Assembly: GCA_964453115.1 (NCBI GenBank)
Contig: CAYVRT010000002.1
Coordinates: 1-64,000, forward strand
DNA from: JAIWNK01 sp964453115
GTDB lineage: Bacteria; Chloroflexota; Anaerolineae; Anaerolineales; Anaerolineaceae
Length of the DNA: 64,000 bases
Direction: 5' to 3'
Part shown: positions 52,976 through 60,797 of the stretch, piece after piece
Layout of the letters: each line of letters opens with the position of its first letter
Numbering within the stretch: position 1 is the first letter of the stretch
The notes under the pieces: generated by a model
Database searches by the model: none
Seen by the model: the letters and a program-made list of their open reading frames with translations, nothing else
What the model was told of the DNA's origin: nothing
Position numbers and translations under genes: made by a program

Positions 52976-53919
52976 GAATGGCCTTCCAAAAATGTCCGGC
53001 AAAACGTTACAATTTCACCAGCCAGGCGACACCGTTGCTCTTTGTCAGACATAAATGTATCACAGATATAAGGTATTATACCCCACTGCATCAACTCGCT
53101 CGCATAATTTCCATCCTGAGAATCAATCACCATCGCCTTCAAAAAGCCACGATAACAATCCGCTACAGCCAAAACCCCTGGCTCAATACCCAACTCACGA
53201 AACATCTTGGCCGCTGGCCCCTTAACGGCTGCCCCACCAATCAATGGGCTAACAGCTACCACACAACCATGTTGTTGCAAAGCCGAAAAAATCCCCGGCA
53301 CAGCAACAATCGGGCCAATGCTCACCCACGGATTGGATGGACAAACCACGACAACCTCTGCTGCACGAATTGCATCTATGACACCAGGAGCAGCAAAAGA
53401 ATTCCTGGCTGCGCTCAAATCAAATCCACTTACCCGCGGCTCACACCGTGAACGGACGAAATACTCCTGAAAGGATAACACACCATGCTCCACTGTATGC
53501 ACCAACGTCGGCGTCTCATCATCGCTCATCGGCAAAACCCGGCACAAAATCCCCCATGCCGTACAAAAATGCGCTACAACCGCACTCAGGCGTTCCCCTT
53601 CGCGCAACCTGCGAGTGCGCTCCAGATGCGTTGCCAGGTCAACATCTCCCATCGCAAACCAATCCATCGCCCCCAACAAGCGCATCTCTTGTAAAGTGCG
53701 CCAGCTTTCATTGGCCCGTCCCCACCCTGTTTGCGGGTTTTCAATTTCTGCCAGCGTATAACAAACCGTATCCAAATCTGGACAAATGCGCAGTCCCCAA
53801 TGCTCAAAATCATCTCCTGTATTCACAATCACTGTCAAGTCCCGAGGAGCCACAACCTTTGCCAATCCTTGCGCCAGTTTCGCTCCGCCCACGCCGCCTG
53901 CCAGCGCAACCACTTTCAT
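52972..53919 (-). CDS. cofD: 2-phospho-L-lactate transferase
   Basis: The start is the ATG at 53919 (GGAGGGGG just upstream), overlapping the preceding gene by 4. The product is 315 residues. MKVVALAGGVGGAKLAQGLA, IVNTGDDFEHWGLRICPDLD and VVCPSNPWVSIGPIVAVPGI are CofD/FbiA hallmarks. It joins the activated acid to the deazaflavin Fo to make F420-0 (or its dehydro form). The Fo synthase genes cofG/cofH are not in the window. Confidence 0.95.
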   Translation of the reverse strand: MKVVALAGGVGGAKLAQGLAKVVAPRDLTVIVNTGDDFEHWGLRICPDLDTVCYTLAEIENPQTGWGRANESWRTLQEMRLLGAMDWFAMGDVDLATHLERTRRLREGERLSAVVAHFCTAWGILCRVLPMSDDETPTLVHTVEHGVLSFQEYFVRSRCEPRVSGFDLSAARNSFAAPGVIDAIRAAEVVVVCPSNPWVSIGPIVAVPGIFSALQQHGCVVAVSPLIGGAAVKGPAAKMFRELGIEPGVLAVADCYRGFLKAMVIDSQDGNYASELMQWGIIPYICDTFMSDKEQRCRLAGEIVTFCRTFLEGHS

Positions 53920-54461
53920 TTGCCCCCTCCGCCAAACCAAAAACGCGCCGCACGTTCCAAATTACCCCCAGCATAAAAAGCAAATTCAAAATGATTAACT
54001 GTGATTGAAAACTCCAATGGCACTGCTATTAACCCTTCTACCGCACAGGCAAGGCGGTGCGCCTCCAAATCACGAAACGCCAGGGTCACATGCGGAATCC
54101 AACGCTGCGGCGAATAATATAAATTAGCATCATTCAAGAATGGATAAATCGCCTCCCATACTCTTTCGTGTGTTTCAAGTAATTGCCGGTTCTTAACGAC
54201 CGGCAAATACAACACGGGAGCTTCTCCTGTAAAAACCCCCATGCCAGTCGTCTGCACATCAAATGGCTGAAGCGAGGTAGCTAATCGTTCAAGCACCTGT
54301 TTCACCAGTTCTTCATTTGCATTCTGCGTCCCCAACCACGAAAAATGCGGCCAGGGTGCCAGTTGAATCCCCGCCAAATGACAATCACATTCCAAAAAAC
54401 GCCACAAAGAGCGTGTCTTCTCATCCGCACTGGCTTCAAGCATGGTTGTAATCGCGTACAT
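53916..54461 (-). CDS. 2H phosphoesterase (LigT/2'-5' RNA ligase-like)
   Basis: The product is 181 residues. The two HxS/T motifs of the 2H superfamily are PHFSWLG (about 39-45) and PHVTLAF (about 129-135). They lie at the usual spacing, so the two-His active site is complete. Such enzymes open cyclic phosphodiesters or act on 2'-5' linked nucleotides. It overlaps cofD by 4 bases and lies 8 bases after cofE, inside the F420 block, where no 2H step is established. It may repair or recycle an F420 intermediate; that is speculation. Confidence 0.85.
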   Translation of the reverse strand: MYAITTMLEASADEKTRSLWRFLECDCHLAGIQLAPWPHFSWLGTQNANEELVKQVLERLATSLQPFDVQTTGMGVFTGEAPVLYLPVVKNRQLLETHERVWEAIYPFLNDANLYYSPQRWIPHVTLAFRDLEAHRLACAVEGLIAVPLEFSITVNHFEFAFYAGGNLERAARFWFGGGGK

Positions 54462-54469
54462 AGACTCTC

Positions 54470-55237
54470 TTAGCGAAATAAATCCAGATCTTTACTGCGA
54501 ATCAATTCCTGTAGGCTCGAATCGCGTAATGAATAGGGAAAGCCGCGCACATGCACAATGGGCGTTCCTTCAGCGGCCTGTCCCATTAACAAAGAAGCTG
54601 CTGCTGCCAGTTCATCAGCCGCACCAACCTGTGTAATTCGCAACCGAAATCCGAACAAATCTGGCGTGCCTCGTAAATCCACCAAGCCTGGGACTCCAGC
54701 AACGCCGATTGCCACGCCCACTGTCCCCGTCCGCCAGGCCCGACCATGCGAATCAATAATTAAAATCCCCACCGAACAGCCAAAGTGTTCTCCAAGTCGC
54801 AGTCGCAACTCTTGCGCTGTGCGATCTGGATTCTCAGGCAAAAGCAAAACCCAATCCTCCTCATTGCCCCATTCACCATGCACATTGGAATGATCAATGC
54901 CAGCATTTGCACACACAAACCCAAGCCGATGCTCAACAATCAATGTATTCAGCCGTGTGCGCAACACTTCAGCGCTCTCACGCAGCACCAATTCTACAAA
55001 ACGTGCATCTTTTTGTGTCACCTCAGCCAATTCTAAAGCTCGTCCCGAGGGCACCACTTGATTCAGATTCACCAGCCGCCCTTCAGCCTTAGAAACAATT
55101 TTTTGTGCCAGCACCAATACATCACCATCCATCAATGTCAACGAATTTCTGATCAAAGCCTCAAGAATCACTTGCGTCAGATTATCACCAGGATGGATGA
55201 GCGGAACGTCCCATAAAGCATTTAATGTGAGCGCCAC
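54470..55237 (-). CDS. cofE: F420-0:gamma-glutamyl ligase
   Basis: The product is 255 residues from a GTG start with AAGGA upstream. VLVLAQKIVSKAEGR, NAGIDHSN, ILIIDSHGRAWRTGTVGVAIG and GTPDLFGFRL are CofE/FbiB N-domain signatures. It adds glutamates to F420-0 with GTP. There is no C-terminal nitroreductase domain as in mycobacterial FbiB, so reduction of a dehydro-F420 would need another protein, or the archaeal 2-phospholactate route is used. Confidence 0.95.
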   Translation of the reverse strand: MALTLNALWDVPLIHPGDNLTQVILEALIRNSLTLMDGDVLVLAQKIVSKAEGRLVNLNQVVPSGRALELAEVTQKDARFVELVLRESAEVLRTRLNTLIVEHRLGFVCANAGIDHSNVHGEWGNEEDWVLLLPENPDRTAQELRLRLGEHFGCSVGILIIDSHGRAWRTGTVGVAIGVAGVPGLVDLRGTPDLFGFRLRITQVGAADELAAAASLLMGQAAEGTPIVHVRGFPYSLRDSSLQELIRSKDLDLFR

Positions 55238-55249
55238 AAAAACATCCTT

Positions 55250-55906
55250 CTACGGTCTCGGCACACCCGTAATCCGAATTCCAGCCGATTGCACGCCAAA
55301 CTGCTTGTTAATGCCAATCAGAATCGAGGTCATCCCCTCAACAACAACCGAATTCTCAATCGGCCCAGCATCCCAGCCAACCATTCCAGCCGACTCAATC
55401 AGTTCAAGCACTACCTGACGCGCGACCTTGCTGCTGCCACAAACCAGAACATCGCACAAAATTTCCTCATCATGCAGCAAATGTTCATAAGAAATGTTTT
55501 GGAAAGCCGCAACGACCTCAATTTCCTCGCCTAAAATCTCACGCGCTTCCTGCGCAGCACTACCCGCCGGCGGCATTTGCACCTTTGTCACCTTAGGTGG
55601 CACCAACGGCACCGTAACATCCACCACAATCTTGCCAGCCAGATATGGCTTCATTGCTGTGCACATCTGACGATGCGCGGCAAACGGCACAGTCAAAACC
55701 ACCAGCTCAGCCCATTCTGCCGCCGCATCATTAATCATAGCCCTCACTGCATCTTCCCCCAGCATTGCATTCAATTCCACAGCCGCAGCAATGGCCTTCT
55801 CTTCTGCTCGTGAACCAATCACAACCTCATATCCAGCCTTTGCCCAGCGATAAGCAAGCCCTTTGCCTTCCTTACCCGTGCCGCCCAAAATTGCAATCTT
55901 TTTCAT
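55250..55906 (-). CDS. npdG: F420:NADP(H) oxidoreductase
   Basis: The start is the ATG at 55906 (GGAGG 7 bases upstream). The product is 218 residues. KKIAILGGTGKEGKGLAYR is the Rossmann start, with VVIGSRAEEK as the NADP loop, LTVPFAAHRQMC, VPPAGSAAQEAREIL and AAFQNISYEHL, all of which match Fno/NpdG. It moves hydride between F420H2 and NADP. In this operon it would connect F420-linked oxidation with NADPH pools. Confidence 0.92.
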   Translation of the reverse strand: MKKIAILGGTGKEGKGLAYRWAKAGYEVVIGSRAEEKAIAAAVELNAMLGEDAVRAMINDAAAEWAELVVLTVPFAAHRQMCTAMKPYLAGKIVVDVTVPLVPPKVTKVQMPPAGSAAQEAREILGEEIEVVAAFQNISYEHLLHDEEILCDVLVCGSSKVARQVVLELIESAGMVGWDAGPIENSVVVEGMTSILIGINKQFGVQSAGIRITGVPRP

Positions 55907-55919
55907 TGTTTCCTCCGAA

Positions 55920-57266
55920 CTAAAATTGTTGTTGATATCGTTTCCAAACCAGCGCTGAAAGCCGACGCGCCTCTTCTGCAATCTCTGCCTCATCCAGCGT
56001 CAATAGCTTTCGATCTTTCATCAGCAACCTGCCCCCAACCATCGTTGTTGTCACCATGCTCTCATGAAAGCCAAACAAAATATGCCACGGCAGATTCCCA
56101 GCATTCAATTCCGTAAAAGGATGATAATCTACAAAAATCAAATCCGCTGCAGCACCGGCCCGCAAAACCCCTGTTTGAACATTCGGGAACAAATGACTTG
56201 CCAACGCCGCATTGTGATACACCCCCATCCGAATAACCGTCTCTCCCCCCATTCGGCGAGGATCCAAATTCCATAGTTTGTGCGCCAAATACGCATCCTT
56301 CCATTCCTCCCACATTGCATTCGAGAACCCATCATTCCCCAAACAAACCTTCACCCCTGCCCGCAACATTGCCTCAACCCAGGGCAAGCCAACCGCATTG
56401 TTCATATTGGAACGCGGCTGATGGGTAACCCATGTTCTCGTTTGCGCCAACAAACCAATTTCAGCCACATCCAAATGCACTCCATGTACTACAATACAAT
56501 TCTCACCCAGCATCTCGTGCCTTGCAAGCCGATCCACCACCCGTTCACCATAACGCTGCAAGCTATCATACTCATCTACCGAATGTTCAGCAACGTGAAT
56601 GTGGAACCCCAGTTCCTTGGGCGCGGCCGCTCGACACGCAGCCATGGTTTGCTCTCCTACGGTCAGGCTAGCGTGCAAGCCAAACATAGCCGAAAGTCGT
56701 CCACCCGCATCTTGACCTCCCGCAATCCGTTGTGCAAACCGCACATTTTCAGCAATGCCGCGCCGCGCCCCATCTATTCCATTTCGATCCGTAACTTCAT
56801 AGCACAAACTGGCGCGCAACCCCGCTTTTTCCACTACCTCAGCAATCACATCCAGCGATCCATCAATGGCGTTGGGCGATGCATGATGATCTACCAATGT
56901 TGTCGTACCGTGCCGAATCGCATCCAACAAACATACCAATGCCGAAAAACGAACATCCTCCAATCCCAAAGCGCGATCCAACGGCCACCACAAGCGATCC
57001 AGGATTTGTGGAAAATCAGCCGGAGCACCACCACCAATTTCCATTCCGCGCGCGAATGCACCATAGAAATGTGTGTGCGCACAGATGTTACCCGGCATCA
57101 CATACTGCCCCGCCGCGTCCAAAACCTCCTCCTGCGGATTTTGTTCAATCAGCTCCGCCGATTCATCCACAGCAATGATCACACCATCTCGAATCAAAAT
57201 CCCGCAGCCCGGTAATACTCGATTGGGATCTTCCCAGCTAACCACTGTTGCGTTTTTTATCAGCAT
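55920..57266 (-). CDS. ssnA: SsnA-like aminohydrolase (amidohydrolase superfamily)
   Basis: The start is the ATG at 57266; an earlier in-frame extension has no family support. The product is 448 residues, close to E. coli SsnA. VMPGNICAHTHFYGAFARGM carries the HxH metal motif; further ligands are in HIHVAEHS, VHGVHLD and GNDGFSNAMWEEWK. It probably deaminates or hydrolyses a heterocyclic amine such as guanine or a related purine. SsnA genes recur with molybdenum hydroxylases of purine catabolism. It is the first gene of the seventeen-gene operon. Confidence 0.85.
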   Translation of the reverse strand: MLIKNATVVSWEDPNRVLPGCGILIRDGVIIAVDESAELIEQNPQEEVLDAAGQYVMPGNICAHTHFYGAFARGMEIGGGAPADFPQILDRLWWPLDRALGLEDVRFSALVCLLDAIRHGTTTLVDHHASPNAIDGSLDVIAEVVEKAGLRASLCYEVTDRNGIDGARRGIAENVRFAQRIAGGQDAGGRLSAMFGLHASLTVGEQTMAACRAAAPKELGFHIHVAEHSVDEYDSLQRYGERVVDRLARHEMLGENCIVVHGVHLDVAEIGLLAQTRTWVTHQPRSNMNNAVGLPWVEAMLRAGVKVCLGNDGFSNAMWEEWKDAYLAHKLWNLDPRRMGGETVIRMGVYHNAALASHLFPNVQTGVLRAGAAADLIFVDYHPFTELNAGNLPWHILFGFHESMVTTTMVGGRLLMKDRKLLTLDEAEIAEEARRLSALVWKRYQQQF

Positions 57267-57383
57267 TGGCACACCTTTCTGTCTAAACTTGGGAAACTTA
57301 ATTTTAGCACAAACCCGCTCCAATCGCATATAATCAGCATAGTATCGCATGTGTATCATTCAGAAATATTCAGGAGAAAAACA
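57267..57383. promoter_or_regulatory. Divergent promoter region for the 57266-38558 operon and the M20 gene
   Basis: 117 bases between two outward-facing genes. A plus-strand TATAAT at 57329-57334 could serve the peptidase gene, and a minus-strand TAAAAT at 57306-57301 the operon. Neither has a convincing -35 box. AGGAG stands before the ATG at 57384. No molybdenum-cofactor or purine riboswitch pattern is recognisable. Confidence 0.4.
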
Positions 57384-58757
57384 ATGCCCGCGCAAACCGC
57401 CCTTACATATGCCCGCTCTCACCAGCAAAACTTCCTAGCTGCTCTCAAACATCTCATCACCATCCCTTCTGTTTCAACCGCACCCGAACACAAGGCAGAT
57501 ATGCAGCGCGCCGCCGAATGGTTACGCACTCGCCTGCTTGAAATCGGCATGAGCCACGCCGAAATCTACCCCACAGACGGACATCCAGTTGTATATGCTG
57601 AATGTCTCAAAGCTGGCCCACAAAAGCCCACTCTCCTCATTTACGGACACTACGACGTTCAGCCTGCTGATCCATTGGAACTATGGCACAACGGACCATT
57701 TGAACCAACGCTGGATCAAGAATACCTCTATGCGCGCGGCGCATCGGATATGAAAGGTCAAATTCTCGCCAGCATAGCGGCTGTTGAATCGGTACTTGCC
57801 CAAAATGAGTACCCTCTCAACATCAAATGGATCATTGAAGGCGAAGAGGAGATTGGCTCCATCCACCTACCCACCTTTATTGCAGAACATCGTCAACTCC
57901 TTGCCTGCGACGTTATCCTCAACCCCGATGCAGGCATGATTGCCCCCGATGTACCAACCATCGTTTACGCGTTACGCGGCTTGGCCTATTTTGAATTACG
58001 GGTCTATGGCCCCGATCACGACCTGCATTCCGGCATGTTTGGCGGTCTGGTTCACAACCCGGCCATCGTATTAGCCGAGCAAATCGCAGCTCTGCATGAT
58101 GCAAAGGGGCGCATCACCATTGCCGGATTTTACGATCATGTACGCCCCCTCTCGCAAGAAGAACGAAATGCGCTGGCTCGCCTGCCGATGAACGAGGGCT
58201 ATTACCTGCAACAAACAGGGGTGCCCGCACTCTACGGCGAAAAAGGATACACCCCCGTTGAGCAGGTCGGCGGTCGCCCAAGTCTGGATGTCAATGGCCT
58301 GTATTCAGGCTTCATCGGGCAAGGCTCCAAAACCGTCATCCCGGCCTACGCCATGGCAAAAATTTCCACTCGTCTCGTCCCCGACCAGAATCCCGAAGAG
58401 ATTTACCACCTCTTACTTGCTCACCTCGAAAAAAACATGCCCCACACCGTCCGCTGGGAGTTAACCATGCTCGGTGGCGGCGCTGCCTCCATTTCCGATT
58501 TACACCATCCCGCTGTCACTGCATTTGCCAAAGCCATGCAAGCTGTCTGGGGCAAGGAACCCGTTTTCAAGCGCGAAGGGGGCAGCGTCCCTATCACAGG
58601 TGATTTTCAACGCATCCTATCCGCCGAGTCCGTTCTCACCGGCTTTGGCCTGCCCAGCGATAATATTCACAGCCCCAACGAACGGCTACACTTACCCACC
58701 TGGACTCTCGGCATAGAGTCCATTATCCACTTCCTCTACCAATACGCTGAAGGATAA
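57384..58757 (+). CDS. M20-family dipeptidase/deacylase
   Basis: The start is the ATG at 57384 with AGGAG upstream. The product is 457 residues. Metal ligands are seen in IYGHYDVQPAD, RGASDMKGQILA, EGEEEIGSIH (general base and ligand) and LNPDAGM. The dimerisation domain begins GLAYFELRVYGPDHDLHSG and the last His-region is PSDNIHSPNERL. It hydrolyses peptide or N-acyl/carbamoyl bonds with two zinc ions in the cytoplasm. It is divergent from ssnA; M20 enzymes also occur in purine and hydantoin catabolism, so a functional tie is possible. Confidence 0.9.
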   Translation: MPAQTALTYARSHQQNFLAALKHLITIPSVSTAPEHKADMQRAAEWLRTRLLEIGMSHAEIYPTDGHPVVYAECLKAGPQKPTLLIYGHYDVQPADPLELWHNGPFEPTLDQEYLYARGASDMKGQILASIAAVESVLAQNEYPLNIKWIIEGEEEIGSIHLPTFIAEHRQLLACDVILNPDAGMIAPDVPTIVYALRGLAYFELRVYGPDHDLHSGMFGGLVHNPAIVLAEQIAALHDAKGRITIAGFYDHVRPLSQEERNALARLPMNEGYYLQQTGVPALYGEKGYTPVEQVGGRPSLDVNGLYSGFIGQGSKTVIPAYAMAKISTRLVPDQNPEEIYHLLLAHLEKNMPHTVRWELTMLGGGAASISDLHHPAVTAFAKAMQAVWGKEPVFKREGGSVPITGDFQRILSAESVLTGFGLPSDNIHSPNERLHLPTWTLGIESIIHFLYQYAEG

Positions 58758-58767
58758 AACCAAACGC

Positions 58768-59709
58768 ATGTCAACCGAAAAACTCAAACTTCCCTCCTAT
58801 GGCGGCCAAGCAATTATGGAAGGCGTCTTAATGCGTGGCTCACGCACAGTCTCAGCCGCCATGCGATCCCCCAACGGCGAAATCATCGTCCAAACCGAAA
58901 CCCTCTCCGGCATTTACAAAACCCGCTTGTCTCGCATTCCATTCCTGCGCGGCCTGGTCACACTTTGGGATGCACTGGGCCTGGGCATGCGCTACCTGCT
59001 CATCTCAGCCAATTTGCAATCTGGCGATGACGAAAAAATTGAGGGAGCCAAGGTCCCGCTCATCCTCTTCCTTTCCTTCGCTTTGTCGGCCATTCTGTTC
59101 TTTGCCCTTCCCGCTGGACTTGCCCACCTGACCGAAACACAGCTCCTACCCAATCCGGGATCATCTACCCTTCCTGCACTCAACACGCCAAACATCAGCC
59201 TGCTGGGAAATTTATTCGAAGGCCTGATTCGTCTGCTAATTCTTGTTGGCTATATTTGGGCTGTTGGAAAAACGCCCGAAATTGCTGGTTTTTTCGCCTA
59301 TCACGGCGCTGAACACAAAACTATCAACGCCTTTGAAGCAGGCGCCGAGCTAACCCCTGCCTCTGTTGCCCATTTTCCCCTCTACCATCCTCGTTGTGGA
59401 ACAGGCTTTGTTCTCATCGTCGTTGTCTTCTCTGTAATTCTCTTTGCCTTGCTGGGGCCACTACCGCTTCTCTGGCGCATTGCCACTCGCGTCCTCTTCA
59501 TCCCCATCCTGGTCATGCTGGCTTATGAGTACATGCGTTGGACAGCCAATCACCTGGATAACCCCTTTGTGCGCATCCTGGTCTGGCCCAATTTGGCAAT
59601 GCAACGCCTCACAACCCGAGAGCCGGATGCATCCATGCTCCAGGTTTCAATTGCAGCCTTCAATTCCATGCTCGAACAAGAAACGCAGACAACCGCCAAA
59701 ACCTCTTGA
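58768..59709 (+). CDS. DUF1385 (YqhQ-like) membrane protein
   Basis: The product is 313 residues and starts 10 bases after the M20 gene. Family blocks are YGGQAIMEGVLMRGSRTVS, FRGLVTLWDALGLGMRYL-like (here LRGLVTLWDALGLGMRYL), YHGAEHKTINAFEAG and HPRCGTGFVLIVV. Four or five membrane helices are visible. The His/Cys-rich motifs suggest metal binding. Its function is unknown. The promoter of the next gene overlaps its stop codon. Confidence 0.85.
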   Translation: MSTEKLKLPSYGGQAIMEGVLMRGSRTVSAAMRSPNGEIIVQTETLSGIYKTRLSRIPFLRGLVTLWDALGLGMRYLLISANLQSGDDEKIEGAKVPLILFLSFALSAILFFALPAGLAHLTETQLLPNPGSSTLPALNTPNISLLGNLFEGLIRLLILVGYIWAVGKTPEIAGFFAYHGAEHKTINAFEAGAELTPASVAHFPLYHPRCGTGFVLIVVVFSVILFALLGPLPLLWRIATRVLFIPILVMLAYEYMRWTANHLDNPFVRILVWPNLAMQRLTTREPDASMLQVSIAAFNSMLEQETQTTAKTS

Positions 59710-59733
59710 CAGTTTGAACGCTGCGGCTATACT
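59706..59733 (+). promoter_or_regulatory. Consensus promoter of the comEA-like gene
   Basis: A perfect TTGACA (59706-59711), 16-base spacer and TATACT (59728-59733), starting inside the last codons of the DUF1385 gene. It gives a leader of about 25 bases to the ATG at 59764. Confidence 0.75.
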
Positions 59734-59763
59734 GAAATTGTACACAGGAATGGTTTACCTCCT

Positions 59764-60318
59764 ATGAAACCCTGGATGCAAAATTTACTCGCTTTTTTCC
59801 TGGGCATTACAGCAGCAGCAGTCATGTTCCTTGTCTCATCGCAACCGCAAGGCACCCCCATTGAGTTACTCCCTACCTTCACGCCAGCCCCTCTGTTCAT
59901 TCACGTAGATGGTGCTGTTGCTCATCCAGGAGTTTATACACTACCCCGCAAAAGCCGTGTCACCGATGCCATCACAGCTGCTGGTGGACTGCTTCCCCAG
60001 GCAGACACCGCATCAATCAATCTGGCAGCTCAACTAACCGACGGACAAAAAATTTATGTCGTCGAACAAGGTGCCCCTCAGCCAGATACACCTTCCAACA
60101 ATAAAAGCGACACGCTTACACCCATTGATATCAACACCGCCGATGCAACCCAGTTCGAAACCTTGCCGGGCATTGGACCAACTCGTGCCCAAGCAATCAT
60201 CGAATATCGCAACACACATGGCCCCTTCCAAACAATTGAGGACATTCAAAATGTTTCCGGCATTGGTCCTGCCACTTTTGAAAACCTTAAGAATCACATT
60301 TTTGTTTCTCAACCCTGA
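59764..60318 (+). CDS. comEA: ComEA-like DNA-binding protein (SLBB plus helix-hairpin-helix)
   Basis: The product is 184 residues. An N-terminal membrane anchor (about 8-24) is followed by an SLBB domain (FIHVDGAVAHPGVYTLPRKS) and two helix-hairpin-helix motifs (DINTADATQFETLPGIGPTRAQAIIEYR is split here as DINTADATQFETLPGIG and TRAQAIIEYR; VSGIGPATFENLKNHI). This is the ComEA layout, which binds incoming double-stranded DNA at the outer face in natural transformation. With the prepilin peptidase at 33750 it hints at competence, though ComEC is not in the window. Confidence 0.9.
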   Translation: MKPWMQNLLAFFLGITAAAVMFLVSSQPQGTPIELLPTFTPAPLFIHVDGAVAHPGVYTLPRKSRVTDAITAAGGLLPQADTASINLAAQLTDGQKIYVVEQGAPQPDTPSNNKSDTLTPIDINTADATQFETLPGIGPTRAQAIIEYRNTHGPFQTIEDIQNVSGIGPATFENLKNHIFVSQP

Positions 60319-60335
60319 CACAGAAAGGTCATCAC

Positions 60336-60788
60336 ATGTCCCTCAAACAAACCCTTGAAAATGCACTCAAAGATGCAATGCGCGAACGTGACGAAGTACG
60401 AAAACGAACGCTGCGCATGGCACTTACCAACCTTAAGATGGCTGAAATTGAAAGAACAGCCGCGCTGGATGATGCCGGCATCGCAGCCATTCTGCACAAA
60501 GAGATCAAAATGCGCCGTGAAGCAATTCAGGATGCCGAAAAAGCCAATCGTCCCGAGCTCGTCCAGGAAGCACAGGCCGAGATTGCAGTTCTGGAAAGTT
60601 TCCTTCCTCAAGGATTAACCGACGAAGAATTACAACAAATCATTGCCCAGGCCATTCAGCAATCCGGGGCCAGCGGCCCGGCAGATATGGGCAAAGTGAT
60701 GAAAATTGTCATGCCTCAAATTCAGGGGCGGGCCCCCAATGACAGGGTCAGCAGCCTGGTGCGCAATGCGCTCCAGCCCACGCCCTGA
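60336..60788 (+). CDS. GatB/YqeY-domain protein
   Basis: The product is 150 residues, AAAGG before the ATG. The helical YqeY fold is seen in LKQTLENALKDAMRERDEV, AAILHKEIKMRREAIQDAE, LESFLPQGLTDEELQQII and ADMGKVMKIVMPQIQGRAP. The domain resembles the tRNA-binding tail of GatB; the free-standing protein has no firm role. It precedes the PgpH gene by 9 bases, a common order. Confidence 0.9.
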   Translation: MSLKQTLENALKDAMRERDEVRKRTLRMALTNLKMAEIERTAALDDAGIAAILHKEIKMRREAIQDAEKANRPELVQEAQAEIAVLESFLPQGLTDEELQQIIAQAIQQSGASGPADMGKVMKIVMPQIQGRAPNDRVSSLVRNALQPTP

Positions 60789-60797
60789 AAGCGCTGG

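Noticed and set aside
57267..57383. Possible molybdenum-cofactor or purine riboswitch before the operon
   Set aside because: The spacer is short and shows no conserved core of either class; only weak -10 boxes are seen.
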